A model generated the notes under the pieces. It was not told the origin of the DNA, made no database searches, and saw nothing but the letters and a program-made list of their open reading frames with translations. From positions 1-64,000 of the forward strand of contig NW_023501041.1 in NCBI RefSeq assembly GCF_014066305.1: DNA of 64,000 nucleotides, written 5' to 3'. Made by a program: the position numbers and the translations under genes. This document shows, piece by piece, positions 13,746 to 27,290 of the stretch. Position 1 is the stretch's first letter. Each line of letters starts with the position of its first letter. The DNA is from Letharia columbiana (lineage: Eukaryota; Ascomycota; Lecanoromycetes; Lecanorales; Parmeliaceae).

Positions 13746-14224
13746 CAAGTAAAGGCCTATGAATTAAATTTATAAAGTTGAATTTTTCATTTTTCTAAGT
13801 CAAATGAAGTTGAATTTTTCTAAGTTAAATCGAATTTTAGCCCTAGCCCTAAGTACAAATCAAACTCTAATCGCTTATTATACGTTTTTAACCTACTTCC
13901 ACCACTATAAAATTAATTTAATCTATGTGATATATAGATATATATATGTGGAGAGAGGCGCGCTAAGGCCTAATTAGAAAGGTGTATCGAATGTGAAGGA
14001 TTGATTCGTAATAATTGCCTATAAAAAACAGAGAAAGGCCATGTCCTTATGGCAAGAAGTATCGAAATACCGGAAAGAAATGGAGACAACATGCTAATTA
14101 GTGATGTGAATCCCACATTATCTCCTACCGTAGTGAAATCATTCGAATAATGAAATAGCTGTCAGAGTAAGACATCGGACGGTTTTAATTCGTCCAAATA
14201 TGTATCGTTCGATGTTCCTCCTGC

Positions 14225-15030
14225 AGAGGCCTAATTGGCTGTGATCGTCGTAGTAGATCCTTCTCTTGTGACGTTATTGTAGTTTCTCCTCTTGCTCCTT
14301 AATGCAGTGGGGATAATAGGCCAAGTTGTAGTGGTGTTCTCCGCTTGCTGAGTGATGATTTGATGTGGAACCGTGGAGAGCATGTGACGTGGGATCTTGG
14401 AGAGCTGAGCCGTGTTTTTGACGATGGTAGCCTTGTTGCCGCTTGGTTTCTCCGCAGTGTTCTCCGCATTTGCCTGTTGTAGTTCCTTCTCTTGCTCCTC
14501 CTCTTGTAGAGTATCAGACTGAGTGGCTAGCTGAGTGGCTGACTGAGTGGATGACTGATATGACGTGGGATCTTGGAGAGCTGAGCCGTGTTCTTGACGA
14601 TGGTGGCCTTGTTGCCGCTTGGTTTCTCCGCAGTGTTCTCCGCAGTGTTCTCCGCAGTGTTCTCCGCATTTGCCTGTTGTAGTTCCTCCTCTTACTCCTT
14701 AATGTAGTGGGGATGACAGGCTAAGTTGCAGTGGTGTTCTCCGCTTGCTAAGTGATGATTTGATGTGGAATCGTGGAGAGCATATGACGTGGGATCTTGG
14801 AGAGCTGAGCCGTGTTCTTGGTGCTGGGGGCCTTGTTGCCGCTTGGTTTCTCCGCAGTGTTCTCCGCATTCGCCTGCTGTATTGACTTCTCTTGCACTGG
14901 CTGAGTGGATTGGTGTGAGATCGTGGAGAGTAGGCCTGTTGTGTCACTGCTGCTGATGACTGTCTCCGCAATGTTCTCCGCAGTATTCTCCGTATTCGCC
15001 TGTTGTAGATCCTCCTCTTGTTTAACTGAG
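14225..15030. repeat. Imperfect composite tandem repeat inside island copy 1
   Basis: About three rearranged copies of the unit seen cleanly in island copy 2, with the landmark GTGATGATTTGATGTGG at 14352 and 14752. The copy at 14500-14560 has its own expansion of CTGAGTGG(A/C)TGA-like 12-16 base motifs. A 12-bp microsatellite (GTTCTCCGCAGT) is amplified at about 14634-14672. Short reading frames here (14443-14682 and 14765-14956 plus, 14699-15202 minus) encode only repeat-derived peptides and are not considered genes. Confidence 0.8.
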
Positions 15031-15059
15031 TGCGAGGGTACCGAGGGTAAATGTGTTTA

Positions 15060-15086
15060 TATTGGTAGAATTGGTAGAATTGTAGA
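15060..15086. repeat. Short 9-bp minisatellite (AATTGGTAG)
   Basis: About two and a half units of AATTGGTAG, contracted relative to the four to five units at the matching place in island copy 2 (48814-48861). Confidence 0.7.
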
Positions 15087-15471
15087 AGAAGAATGGTTAC
15101 ACAAATAGGTGGAAGGATTATTATCCGATCCCGGACGCGTCTGGTGTGACTACCATGACTACCATATTTGAATGTCCATTTAATCCACCAATAGTAGGCC
15201 AAACTTCATTATTTTTACAGCGTTAGAAAGCGCACACTGAGCTCTACAATTTACCAAATTATGAAGAAACAGCATCCGTAGGAAGCTAGTTATTTCAGAG
15301 GATAAGACTTCTATACATAGATTTTTATAGATTTTTAATAATTGCGGACGCTAATTTATTTACCTGCGGTATCTAACCAAAAAGCGTAGACCTAACGAAT
15401 TTATAATTGGCTGCATATACAAATTCAAGGTTTTCTAGTTCAGCCCTATCTTATTCTTTTATATATACTAA

Positions 15472-15701
15472 TAATATACTAAAAAATTAAGTATTAATAG
15501 AGTTTTCTACTTAAATTTATTTTAAGATTAATAAAATTAAGTTAAAATTATATATAAAAGATTATAATACTTAATAATATTATATATTAAATTAATATAA
15601 CGCGGAGATTTAATATATATAACTAGTAAATATAAAAGAAAATATATTATAACTTATATAAAGAAGAATAGATTTTAATATTAATAATATAAGATTTATA
15701 T
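15472..15701. other. Continuation of composite repeat copy 2
   Basis: RIP-mutated sequence resuming directly after the mobile element and matching 3893-4103, with an additional roughly 21 bases near 15505 compared with copy 1. Confidence 0.75.
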
Positions 15702-16585
15702 AACGCTAAATTTCGATATATATAAATAAATATATAATATTAAATTTTAACGTATATAAACGAATATATAACGTTAAATTTTAACGTATATAAACGAATA
15801 TATAATATTAAATTTCGACGTATATAAACGAATATATAACGCTAAATTTTAATATATATAAACGAATATATAACGTTAAATTTTAACGTATATAAACGAA
15901 TATATAACGTTAAATTCTAGCGTATATAAATAAATATATAACGTTAAATTTCGACGTATATAAACGAATATATAACGTTAAATTTTAACGTATATAAATA
16001 AATATATAACGTTAAATTTCGACGTATATAAACGAATATATAACGCTAAATTTCGATATATATAAACGAATATATAACGCTAAATTCTAGCGTATATAAA
16101 CGAATATATAACGTTAAATTTTAACGTATATAAACGAATATATAACGCTAAATTCTAGCGTATATAAATAAATATATAATATTAAATTTTAATATATATA
16201 AACGAATATATAACGTTAAATTCTAATATATATAAACGAATATATAACGCTAAATTCTAGCGTATATAAATAAATATATAACGTTAAATTTTAACGTATA
16301 TAAACGAATATATAACGTTAAATTTCGATATATATAAACGAATATATAACGTTAAATTCTAGCGTATATAAACGAATATATAACGTTAAATTCTAGTATA
16401 TATAAATAAATATATAACGTTAAATTCTAGCGTATATAAACGAATATATAACGCTAAATTCTAGCGTATATAAACGAATATATAACGTTAAATTCTAGCG
16501 TATATAAACGAATATATAATATTAAATTTTAGCGTATATAAACGAATATATAACGCTAAATTCTAGTATATATAAACGAAAATAT
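15702..16585. repeat. 34-bp satellite array, 26 units
   Basis: Twenty-six head-to-tail units of exactly 34 bp, first at 15702 and last at 16552, homologous to the 20-unit array at 4104-4783 and with the same flanks. Units vary at the same few C/T and G/A positions in different combinations. The six-unit difference shows expansion or contraction after the larger duplication. Confidence 0.95.
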
Positions 16586-19500
16586 AGTATTAGAGTAATC
16601 TTATTTTTTTTAGCGAAGATAAATCTCGAATTTAATTTCGAAGATCTCTAAATCTATATTTTATCTACTATTAAGTATTTATATTAATAATTATATTATA
16701 TAAGATATTTAAATAATATAAAATAATTTAAATAATAGAAATTAAGTTAGATTTTAGAAATTTTATAGAGAAAATTTAAATTATAACTAGATTTATAAGT
16801 ATAGATTAAATATAAAAGCGTAGCTTATTTATATAAATAGTTTAAATTTAATTAAATTCGATTATAGTAGATAGCTAATTTCTTATAAGCCGTTTTAAAA
16901 AATTTAAAAAGTTCTTTTTTTAAGAAACTCTCTTTCTTCTTAATTTTCTAAGCTTTTTATTTATATAATTAAATAAATAATTATAAATATTAAAAACGTA
17001 ATAAATTATAATCTTCTTTTCTCTATTTATTAATTTTATAAATTTATAAAAAAATCTAATAAGCTAAATTAAATATTAAATTTATTAGAAATTAATCGAA
17101 AATTATTTAGACGCTTAAATTATAATTTTTATTTATAATTATTTTTTATTACTTAATCTTAAGTAAGTAGTTAATCTATTTTTTAAAAAGTATATAATAT
17201 TAATATAAAGAAGTAGAGCGCGGATTAATATCTAATAAATTAAATTTTAGCGAGTCTTAATATTCTAAAAGAGCTTAAAAAAGCGTTTCTAATAATATTA
17301 CTTCTTTTTAAAAGATTAATATTTATTTAATATTAAAATATTTTTATTTTAAAGTTATTTAGCTTATAATATAAAAAAGATCTCTTTATATTAATTACTA
17401 ATATTAATATATATAATAATTTTTTAAATTTTAATATAATTAATAATATAATAATTAGAATAATAATAAGAAATATTATATTTTTATTAGAGTTATTAAT
17501 AGATTAATTATACTTATTTAAACTTAATTCTTATCTTCTTTATTATTTTAACTTTTTTAAAATTTCTTATTTATTAAAATAATCTTAATATTATCTAGAA
17601 GTTCTTTTAAGATTAATTAAATAATATATATTATATAAAGAATATATTATAAATAATTTAAGAACTTAAATTCTTTAATATTAAGCGGATTTTCTATTAT
17701 AAAAATAAAAAAATAAATAATTAAATCTTCGAAGAGTATATTATTATTATTAGCGTTATTAATTATAAATTTAAATATATAATTTTAAATCTTATATTTT
17801 ATAAGAATTAAATTAATAATACTTATAAGTTTTTAATTAATATATTTATCTTCGATATACTTAAAGTCTATAAGAATCTTATACTATTATTAGTTAATAT
17901 TAATAAAAAGATTAGAATTATTATAAATAATTAATAATTATAAAATAATTAATAATTTAAAGTTAGAGAGACTTTAATATTATTAATTAATAAATTCTTT
18001 AATAATTTTATCTCTAGCTCTATAGCTTTTCTTATTAATTAATTCTTTATAATAAATATTAATTTTAATTATATATTAAAATCGAGATAGTATAAAAGTT
18101 ATAGTATTTTAGAATTATTAGTAATTATAAATAAAATATTAATATTTATAATTTAGCGATAAAATTATTTCGAAAAGTCTTCGCGTATAAACTTTTAATC
18201 TTCTAGTATTATAAGAGAATCTTAATATTATTTTTTCTAGAATAAATAGTAAGCTAGATATTCTATTTATCGTTTTATTTATTAATAATTTATATTATCT
18301 AATTTAGAAATATATCTAATTTTTATAACTATTAATTAGATTCATTTATTATAAACTACTTAAATTAGATTTCTTAATATATTTCTTAAATTTAATATAT
18401 ATTATTATATCGCTTATTTTATAATCTATAAATAGATAAATTAGAATTTTATTATAATAACGATAAATAATATATAACTCCTCGAAATCGATAAGCGTAT
18501 ATTTATTAAATTATATTTACTTCTAGAATTTTTTAATTTCTAAGTCTTAATAAATAGATTAACGATTATTATTAAGTTTAAACTAATTCTATATAATCTA
18601 TATTATCTTTATTTATTATTATATTTATTATTTTTTATTATTAATATTAAAAAGAAAGTAAGATTTATTATTATCTTTATATCGAAATATATTTATTAAT
18701 ATCTTATATTAAATATCGTTAATTAAGAAAATCGAGTTTACGCTAAATAAAGGTTTAATTAATATCTTAAAATTAAGATATTTAAAGAGAAATTAAAAGA
18801 GATATATAAACGAATAAAATATTAGAAATAAAATAGAATTAATATTTAATATATAAATTCTATCTTCTTATTATAATAGAAACTTATATCGCTTTAATAA
18901 CTTATATCGCTTTAATAATATATCGCTATATTATTCTTAATATTTTAAATTAAAGATTAACTCTTTCTAATTAACGTTATAATTAATAGTTATATATTTA
19001 AAAATATATAATAATATTAATATAAAATTAATATTTAATTTAATTAATTTAAAACTCTAATTAATCTAGTTATTAACGCTTCTCTACTTAATATAATATA
19101 TACTCTATTTACTTTAATATTAATACTTATTTATTATTATATTATTTTAAATATTAGAATTAAGAATTATATTTTTTTAATTAATATTCTAATTATTAGC
19201 TATATTAATAAGAGCGTATATTAATATTTTAAAACTATTAAATAAATTTTATTAGATATTAATATAAAATTAAAATTTAATTTAAACGCTTTAATAATTT
19301 AATTAGCTAAACTAGTTATTATCTAAATCTTCTATATATAGAAATTAAATCTTTTATCGCGTTAAAATTATTTTTAAATTTTAAAATCTTTCTTATTAAT
19401 ATAATTCTCTCTTATTTAAATAATATTATAATATCTTTTACTTAGATATTAAAATATTAAAGTATTATATTCTTTACTTTTAATTAAACGACCTCGTTTT

Positions 19501-21196
19501 TAAATCGATATCTTTAATCTTATAAAAATAGTAATTAATTCGTTATAGACGAAAGTAAAAAAGAAATAATATCTTCTTCTATTTTTAAAATAGAAGAAGA
19601 GAAGAGAGTAAATAAATTAATCGTAAATTATAAACGACTCGATATTTAAGAATAATAAATTAATAAAGTTATAATATTAAAATAAAGAGCTTTTCTTATA
19701 ACTAGTAAATATAAGATTAAATAGAAATTAATTAAATTAATAAGATTATCTTTAATAAGTATATCGCGTATATAAAGAATATTAAAATATATGAAATATA
19801 AGAGAAGGCGTATATATATAACTATAAATATCTAAAGTATATTTGAAATATAAAAAGAAGCGCTTATATATAGCTCTACGATATATATTAATAAAAAAGA
19901 AATTAATCTCTTTTTCTAATTAGCTTTCTAATTAATATTTAAACTTAATCTATCTTTAAATAGTATTTTATTTTAATAAAGTTTTAATTATATAATATTA
20001 GTTAGTTCGATAATAAATATTTAATATTATTCTTTTCTAATCTACTCTCTTCTTTCTTAAAAATTCTTTTTATTATTATAATATTTATATTATAATATAC
20101 TTATTTATTATAATACTATTTATACTTAAAAAAAAAAAATTATTTTTCTTATATTTTATAGTTAAATTAAATTAATAATATTATTTTTATAAAATAAGTA
20201 TATATTTAATAGCGCTATATCTCTTAATATAATAATTAATTATAATATTAATTATAATTCGTTAATATATAATATTATTATCTATTAAAGCTATTAATTT
20301 AATAATCGCGAAAATTTAAAAAATTTTTAATAATTTATTAACTACTAATCTAGACTTATTTAAATTATTAAAGCGAAATAAAAATAAGATTTCGCGAAGA
20401 TAAAGATTAGAAGATTATACGCGAAGTTTAAAAAGTATAATTATAAATAAGAAAAGTACGTAATTATATTAATTATATATATCTAAATTAAGTAATAAAT
20501 TAATTATATATATTAATTATATTATTACTAATTAGACTTTAAAGCTTATATATTAAAGAAAATTCGCGAATTATAAAAATTAATAAACTTAATTATTTCT
20601 TAAATCGTATTTACTTAAGTAATAAAGAAGATCTTAATTTATATAACTCTAAATTTAATTAATTCGCTTCGAATTTAAATCTCTATATTAAGCGTACTTT
20701 AAAAAATTATAAAAATAAAATTAGCGAGCGATTTTAATAGTATAACTTACTCTTTAATAATTATAAATAAAGAAAATTACTAATTAATATTTAGCGACTT
20801 AATTATATATATTTTATATAAAAAGAATTACTTTATAATTAAAAGATATATAATTTCTTAGATAATTATAATAAGATATAAGCTTATAAATAATAATATA
20901 ATATTATTAAAGTTTAGACGTAGTTTTCATAAAAAGAAAATATATAATAAATAAAAAAAAAACTATTCTAAGTTGAGAATAAGATATTCTAATTATTATT
21001 CTACTTATTATACTTAATTAATAATATTTAATTATTATATTTAATCTAGTAATTTTATATATTTTATATTTATAAAATAAAACTTCTTAAATCGATTTAA
21101 ATATAAATATATATTTATAAAAATATTACTACTTTAGTAAAAAAGACTTCTTATTCTAGAATTTATACTAAATTAAAGATTATATCTCTACGCTTA
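16586..21196. other. RIP-degraded DNA, no recognisable gene
   Basis: The first 220 bases match 4784-5000. The rest is strongly AT-rich, single copy in this window and closed in all frames. No repeat array, RNA fold or protein motif could be supported over these 4.6 kb. Confidence 0.55.
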
Positions 21197-21472
21197 ATAG
21201 CTTTAATTTTTATAATTACTACTAGTATTACGATTAAATTTATATAATAATAATATATCTTTCTTATTAGCGAGTATTTCTATATTCGATAGCTTTAATT
21301 TTTATAATTATTATTAATATCGCGATTAAATTCGTATAGTAATAATACGCCTTTCTTATTAGCGAATATCTCTATATCTAATAACTTTAATTTCTATAGT
21401 TATTATTAATATCGCGATTAAATTTATATAGTAATAGTATATCTTTCTTATTAATAAGTATATTAATAATTA
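21197..21472. repeat. 92-bp tandem repeat, three units
   Basis: Three direct units with the landmark TAGCTTTAATTT/TAACTTTAATTT at 21198, 21290 and 21382, exactly 92 bp apart, each ending in TTTCTTATTA. Differences are mostly RIP-type transitions. The period is not a multiple of 3. Confidence 0.85.
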
Positions 21473-24400
21473 TAAATAGCTAAAATACGATAGAAAATAG
21501 TAGGCGATTCTTAGTAATATTTAATTCTAAATCTATAGCTTCTTTATCTTATTTAAGAGTAAAAATATTTATATCTAGAATTTAAAATAAGTATATTCTA
21601 ATATATAGTTATTAAATATCTAGATATAAATCTTTTAATTAAAAGATTAATTTCTTTAGAGTTAATTAGTATAATTATAATAATAATTAAAAGTATAATT
21701 ATTATATTATATAGCGTATTTTAATAGATTAAATTTAATAAGCTTCGCTAATATAACGCTAGATAAATTTTAAAATATTAAAACTATAAGTAAAAATTCT
21801 CTCTTTCTTTCTTTCTTAATATCTTAAATATTTTCTCTTATTAATATTTTATATTATAACTATTTTATCTTATTTATCTTAATCTAACTTAATAATAATA
21901 TATCGTCGATAATTATTAATCTTAATAGCGATTTTATTATATTATCGTTATATAAGAATAACGATATCGATTTATATACTTCGTCGACTTATTTAAAAAA
22001 TAATATAAATCTTAATAATCTTCTTAATAATATAAATAATTAGTCGAATAATCGCTTATTTAATCTTTATATTAGAGCTTTAAGTTAAAAGAAAATCTTA
22101 AAGTCTTCTAATCGTAAAAAGATAATCGCGAAAAAAATTAAATAAGATAAATTTCTAATTATTCGCGCTCTCGATATAAAGACCGCTAGAAAAAATATTT
22201 TAAGATCTTTACTTATAAAGACTAAAAATTAATATTAAAAGTAAGAAAGTAAGTATAATAATATAATATTTTACTAAGTAATATATATATATAATTAATA
22301 ATAATTTAGTTATTATTTTACGAAAGATTAAAAGATATTAGAAATTAATTAATTTACTTCTTTTAAAAAGATCTTTTATTTATATAATATAAGAGATTAT
22401 TAATATAATATTATTATCTTATCGTATTATACGAATTTAGGTTTTTATATTAAATACGTTATAAGAAGTTATCGAAGTAACTCTAGTATTAGAATTTTAT
22501 TATATATTAGCTTTTTATTAAGTTATTATTTTATTAATAAATTATATAATTAGTAATCTCTACGCTATTTATAATAAAAGAGTTATATTAATAATTAAAG
22601 ATATAAAGCTTATACGAATAATACGTTGATATATAATAAGAGGAAGTATGTAAAAAATGAGAATAAGATAATTAAAAGTGCTTTACTTAGATAGAAGAGG
22701 ATTAAAATACTTAATATAAAATAGAATTCTAATTATCTTTCTAATTATCGAAAAATATATAAATTTATTATTCTAATAATAGTCTCTTTATATTTTCTTT
22801 ATTAGCGAGAACTTCTTATTCGAAAAAACGCGTAACTAATAATTTTAATATAAAAAATAAAATCTTAGATTCTCGAACTTTAAAGTATCGTAAGTTAAAT
22901 AATAGTTATAAATAATTTTAGTATAAATTAGATTAGAAGTAAGAATTTAAATATAATCTCTATTATTAATAAGAAGATTATTAAGAAAGAGATACTATTT
23001 AGCGTTAACTTATACGAATAGAATATAATTAAATTATAAAACGCGCTTATAAATTAAATAAGAATTCGAATAATTTATAAATATAGATTTTTTTATAAAA
23101 GCTTATTAAGATAATTTATGAGAGTATAAAATCTCTATTATTTCTATATTCTTATATCGTTAATAGCTTTATCTATAAAGATATTTAATAAAATAAAAAT
23201 ATCGAGAGTAAAGATTAATCGATAAATATTTTTTTCTAATTTATAAAAATACGCTTAAAATCTAACTAGACGTCGAGAATTAGAAATTTATATTTAATTA
23301 CTATAAAGTATTATTTTAGCTCTACGCGAAGTCTAAAATTTAAGATTTAAATTATAAAATCGATTATATCTATTATATATATAAGATAAAGAAGAAATAT
23401 TAAATATAAATAAGTAAAGAGACGTTTAGAGCGTAATAGTAATTACTTTAATAAAGAGTCTTAAGTAATAATACTAATTACGTATATATATCGAAAATAT
23501 AAAATAAGATCTCGAATTCTCAAATTCTATAGTATTATAAGTTAAATAATAGTTATAAACGAATTTAATATAAATTAGATTAGAAGTAAAAATTTAATAT
23601 AATAATAGAAATTTAAGATATTATCTATAAAATTAAAGAAGAAAAAGTTAAAAGATTAAAAAATAAAGATAAAAGTAAATCTAATAAAAATATTAAAGCT
23701 AATAAAAAGAAAGATTCGAAGAAAATAAGATATATATTTAATAAATATAAATATTTAAGATATAAATCTTAATCGAGAAGTATTATTTATTTCTAGATAT
23801 ACTTATAAGTAGAAAGTACTAATCGCGTAAAAAAGATATTATAATCGAAAAGAATTATATCTTAAAATTAATTATAATTTTTAATAGAAATATTAAAGAA
23901 GCTTATAAGATAGATAATATAAATAATTAAAAACTTAATAATATAAAGTTATCGTTCTATTATTATTAAGTATAAGAAATAACTTTTATAAAGAATTAAG
24001 AGATCGATAATAAAGAGTTATTAGATAATATATTAGTAAATCTACTATCTCTTAATTATTTTAAAAAAGATTTATAAACTCTAAGAATTAGTATTCGATA
24101 TAAGAGAAAAGAATTTATATTATAAAATTCTAAGTATCTTTCTAATTAATAAATAGTAAAATCTATTATAATCTCTTCTTTTAAACTCTTATATCTAAAT
24201 ATTTATATCTTAATAATAAAAATAAAAAGCGATTCGAAATCTTATTATTATAGTTATTAGCTATTATTCGAAAAATCTCTTTTATTCTATCGCTATCTTT
24301 ATTTAACTTTTATTTATTTAATATATAGTCGTAATTCTTTAACTATTATTTAGTCGAGCTTAATAAATCTAGAAAATTATTATTATTTATATTAAATTAC

Positions 24401-26460
24401 TATATTATCAAATTCCTTTATATTACGCGCTTAATCTTATTAAAATAAATATATAAAGATAATAAATCGAATTTTAATTAATTAGTCTAGATAATTTTTA
24501 GTATACTTTTATTAAAGAGAGAGTAATAAATAAAAAGAGTACTTATTATAGAATTCGTCTATATATAATTATATATTTTTTTAATCTAAAAATTATAAGT
24601 TAATAATTTTATATACGCGAGAAATAATAATAGTATATCTTATAATCGATTTTAGAAGAATAGTTTTATATCGTAAAATCTTTATACTTATATTTCTTAA
24701 TTATATAATAAGATTTATAGTTATAAAAGTTAATATATATTATTTTCGCTTATAAAAACTAATAAGTCTTTTATTAAAACTTTTAAGTTATTATAAAAAT
24801 AAAAAGTAATCTTTATTTATAAGATTATTTAATTATATTAGATAATCTAATTAATAGCTTCGAGTTATTATCTAATAATATACTTATCTCTTATTTTTCC
24901 TCTTTTTTTATTTATCTTAAAATTATAAGATAGATAAGATTATTTAATATTTTCTTCTCTATTAAATCTTTCTATTACGAGGTTATACTCTTATCGTTAT
25001 TAATAATACTTTTTTATTTTTAATTATTTAAACTTAATTATATAGCTAATATAAATATATATTTTCTCTTTAGAATATTAAATAAAAAAATTATATATAT
25101 TAATATCTAATAATATTACGATATAGTCGATCTTATTATTTATAAAAGTATATATCTTTAATCTCTTATAATATCTTTTTCTACTTCTCTAAATTTATAC
25201 TTTTAAATCTATTTATATTTTTAACTTTATCTCTCGCGATTAATATTATATTAAGATTAATAATATATATCTTTTATAAGCGAGCTTTAAGTAGATTATA
25301 TATTTCGAGAGTTATCGTATATCGATAGAATTTAATAATATAAGAATTCTATAAGAGCTCTTCTATCGCTTTATACTTATAATTTTTAATATTAATTAAA
25401 TAATTATAAGATCTTAATAGCGATAAAAATAAGAAGAATTTTATTAAAAGATTATTATCGCGAAGTATTCGCTAAAGATCGTTTATATTATTTACTTTTA
25501 TATATATAATTAAAATTATAAATTTAATTTTACTTTATAATAATAAAAAATCTTATCTTTCTCTTTTAATAATAGATTATTTATAATTTTATTATTATTT
25601 ATCTTCTTATTATATGAAATTACTATTATATTAATTTTATAGTATATATATTTACTAGATCTATAAATAATAGTATTTAAAAGATACTTTATAAGAAGAA
25701 AATAAGATATAATTTCTAAGTATCTTTCTAATTATCTTTCTAATTATTATAATATTATAATAAATAAAAAAAAAAAAAAAAAAAGAAGTAGTATATAAAA
25801 AGTTTATTATTCTTATCTTAATTCGTAGCGCTCGCGTGAAATTTAAGATAATAATTAATATTATAAAATTATAAAATTTTTAGATAAAGAAGAATAAAAT
25901 AGATATAATAAAAAACTTAAAGAAGAATTTAAGTTTAAATTTAAAGAAAAGTTTATAAGCTTAATTATACGCTAATAAGTTAATTAGTAATTAATAATTA
26001 ATTCTATTAATATATATAATAGAATAAGATAGAATTAAGCTTAAAAATCTTAAATTTATATATATAATTAATTATAAATTTAGAGTTATTACGCTCTTTA
26101 ATTAGATCGACTAAATTATCGCGAATAAATAAATTAATATTTATAATTATTAAAAAAATATAATCGAATAGCTCTAATTAAAAAATAGATATATATTATT
26201 TAATTTTAAAATAACTTTTTTATTTTTTATTAAAATTTTAAGATTTCTTTCTAAAATTATAGAACGAAATAAGAACTTTTAGATAAAAAAAGAATTTCTA
26301 AATTTAATCTTATATTTACTAAAGCGTAAGGAATTTAAATATTATTTATTAAAGTTCGCTCGATAGCCGAATAGCTCGCTTATTAAAGTTCGCTTATTAA
26401 AGATTATTTATCTATTTAGTCGATAATCTTAATTAAAAAATTAATTATAAATTTACTTTA
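21473..26460. other. RIP-degraded DNA, no recognisable gene
   Basis: Five kilobases of stop-filled AT-rich sequence. The short motif AATTATCTTTCTAATTA or its complement recurs (for example near 22735 and 25725) and continues to about 31 kb. A homopolymer of about 19 A lies near 25768. The region probably holds remnants of one or more transposable elements, class unknown. Confidence 0.5.
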
Positions 26461-26464
26461 TAAA

Positions 26465-27290
26465 CCTTTACTCGTAATAAATATAATATCTTATAGATTT
26501 TAATAGAATCTCTTATTTTTTAAGATAATAATAGAAATCTATTATTAAATATAATACTTATTAATTAAATAAGAAAATAAGATATTTAAATTATACTTAT
26601 AATACTTATAATTTTATAATAATAGATTCTTTTTATAATTTAATAGAATATAATTTTTAATATAATATAATTTTTTAAAAGTATAAATTAAATACTTTAT
26701 ATAGTATTAATTATAAAGATAATTAGAATTCTAAGTTAAATACGAATCTAAGATTAATATAATAAATAAATATCTAATAGATTTTAATTAAAATCTTTTA
26801 TTTTCTAAGATAATAATAAGAATTTATTATATAAATAAAGTATTTATTAATTAAATAAGTAAGTATAATATATATTTATATTAAAACTATAATTATAATA
26901 GAGATAATTTTATAATAATAGCTTATTTTTATTTTTTAATATAATATAATTTTTTAAAATTATAAATTAATAATTTTATATAATATTAATTATAAAGATA
27001 ATTAGAATTCTAAGTCGAGAATTAATATAATAATTAAATATATATAGATTTTAATAAAATCTTTTATTTTTTAAGATAATAATAAGAATTTATTAAAATA
27101 TATAATTATTATTAATTAGATAAGAAAATATAATATATATTTATATTAAAACTATAATTATAATATAAATAATTTTATAATAATAAAAATTATTAATTCT
27201 TTAATATAATATAAATCTTTTAAATTATAAATTAAATATATTATTATATAATATTAATTTTAAAGATAATTAGAATTCGAAGTAGAATAT
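26465..27290. repeat. Degenerate tandem repeat of about 260-290 bp, three units
   Basis: Three successive units each contain AGATTTTAAT(A/T)(A/G)AATCT(C/T)TTATTTT near the start and AAAGATAATTAGAATTC near the end; the latter recurs near 26715, 26995 and 27260. Units differ by indels as well as transitions, so this array looks older than the 34-, 92- and 314-bp arrays. Confidence 0.7.

Larger units (their letters stand above)
13746..15471 (-). mobile_element. Non-autonomous Helitron-like element, copy 1
   Basis: A 1726-bp island of normal composition, rich in TG and CA, sits inside RIP-mutated DNA. Comparison with the empty site at 3881-3905 places the ends to the base: left flank ATATTAAA, right flank TAATATAC, no duplicated target bases, insertion between A and T. 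Read on the minus strand it starts TTAGTATATATAAAAG (TCAG in copy 2) and ends CCTTTACTTG. An imperfect hairpin, ATAAAT-TTA-ATTCAT, lies 13 bases before that end; one arm appears damaged by a G to A change. The ends are shared with 47179-49241. There is no Rep/helicase gene, so it would depend on an element elsewhere. Compared with copy 2 it shows many CA to TA changes, meaning light RIP after arrival. Lack of target duplication and the 3' hairpin argue for a Helitron; the CTTG end (usual CTRR) argues caution. Confidence 0.65.

Noticed and set aside
13837..13856. Telomere-like CCCTAGCCCTAA in island 1
   Set aside because: Only two imperfect units, absent from island 2 at the same place; chance similarity is more likely than a telomere relic.
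14443..15202. ORFs in island 1 (14443-14682 and 14765-14956 and 14905-15108 plus; 14699-15202 minus)
   Set aside because: Repeat-derived low-complexity peptides on both strands of one repeat. None is conserved in frame in island 2.
13746..15471. Tc1/mariner or pogo-type element with TA duplication
   Set aside because: Both empty sites show zero duplicated bases, and the two ends are not inverted repeats beyond a few bases.
23735..23775. Possible retroviral-type zinc knuckle (Cys/His) in a deRIP reading
   Set aside because: The spacing would be C-X4-C rather than C-X2-C, and the position where the missing Cys would be needed is TTT, which RIP cannot make from a Cys codon.
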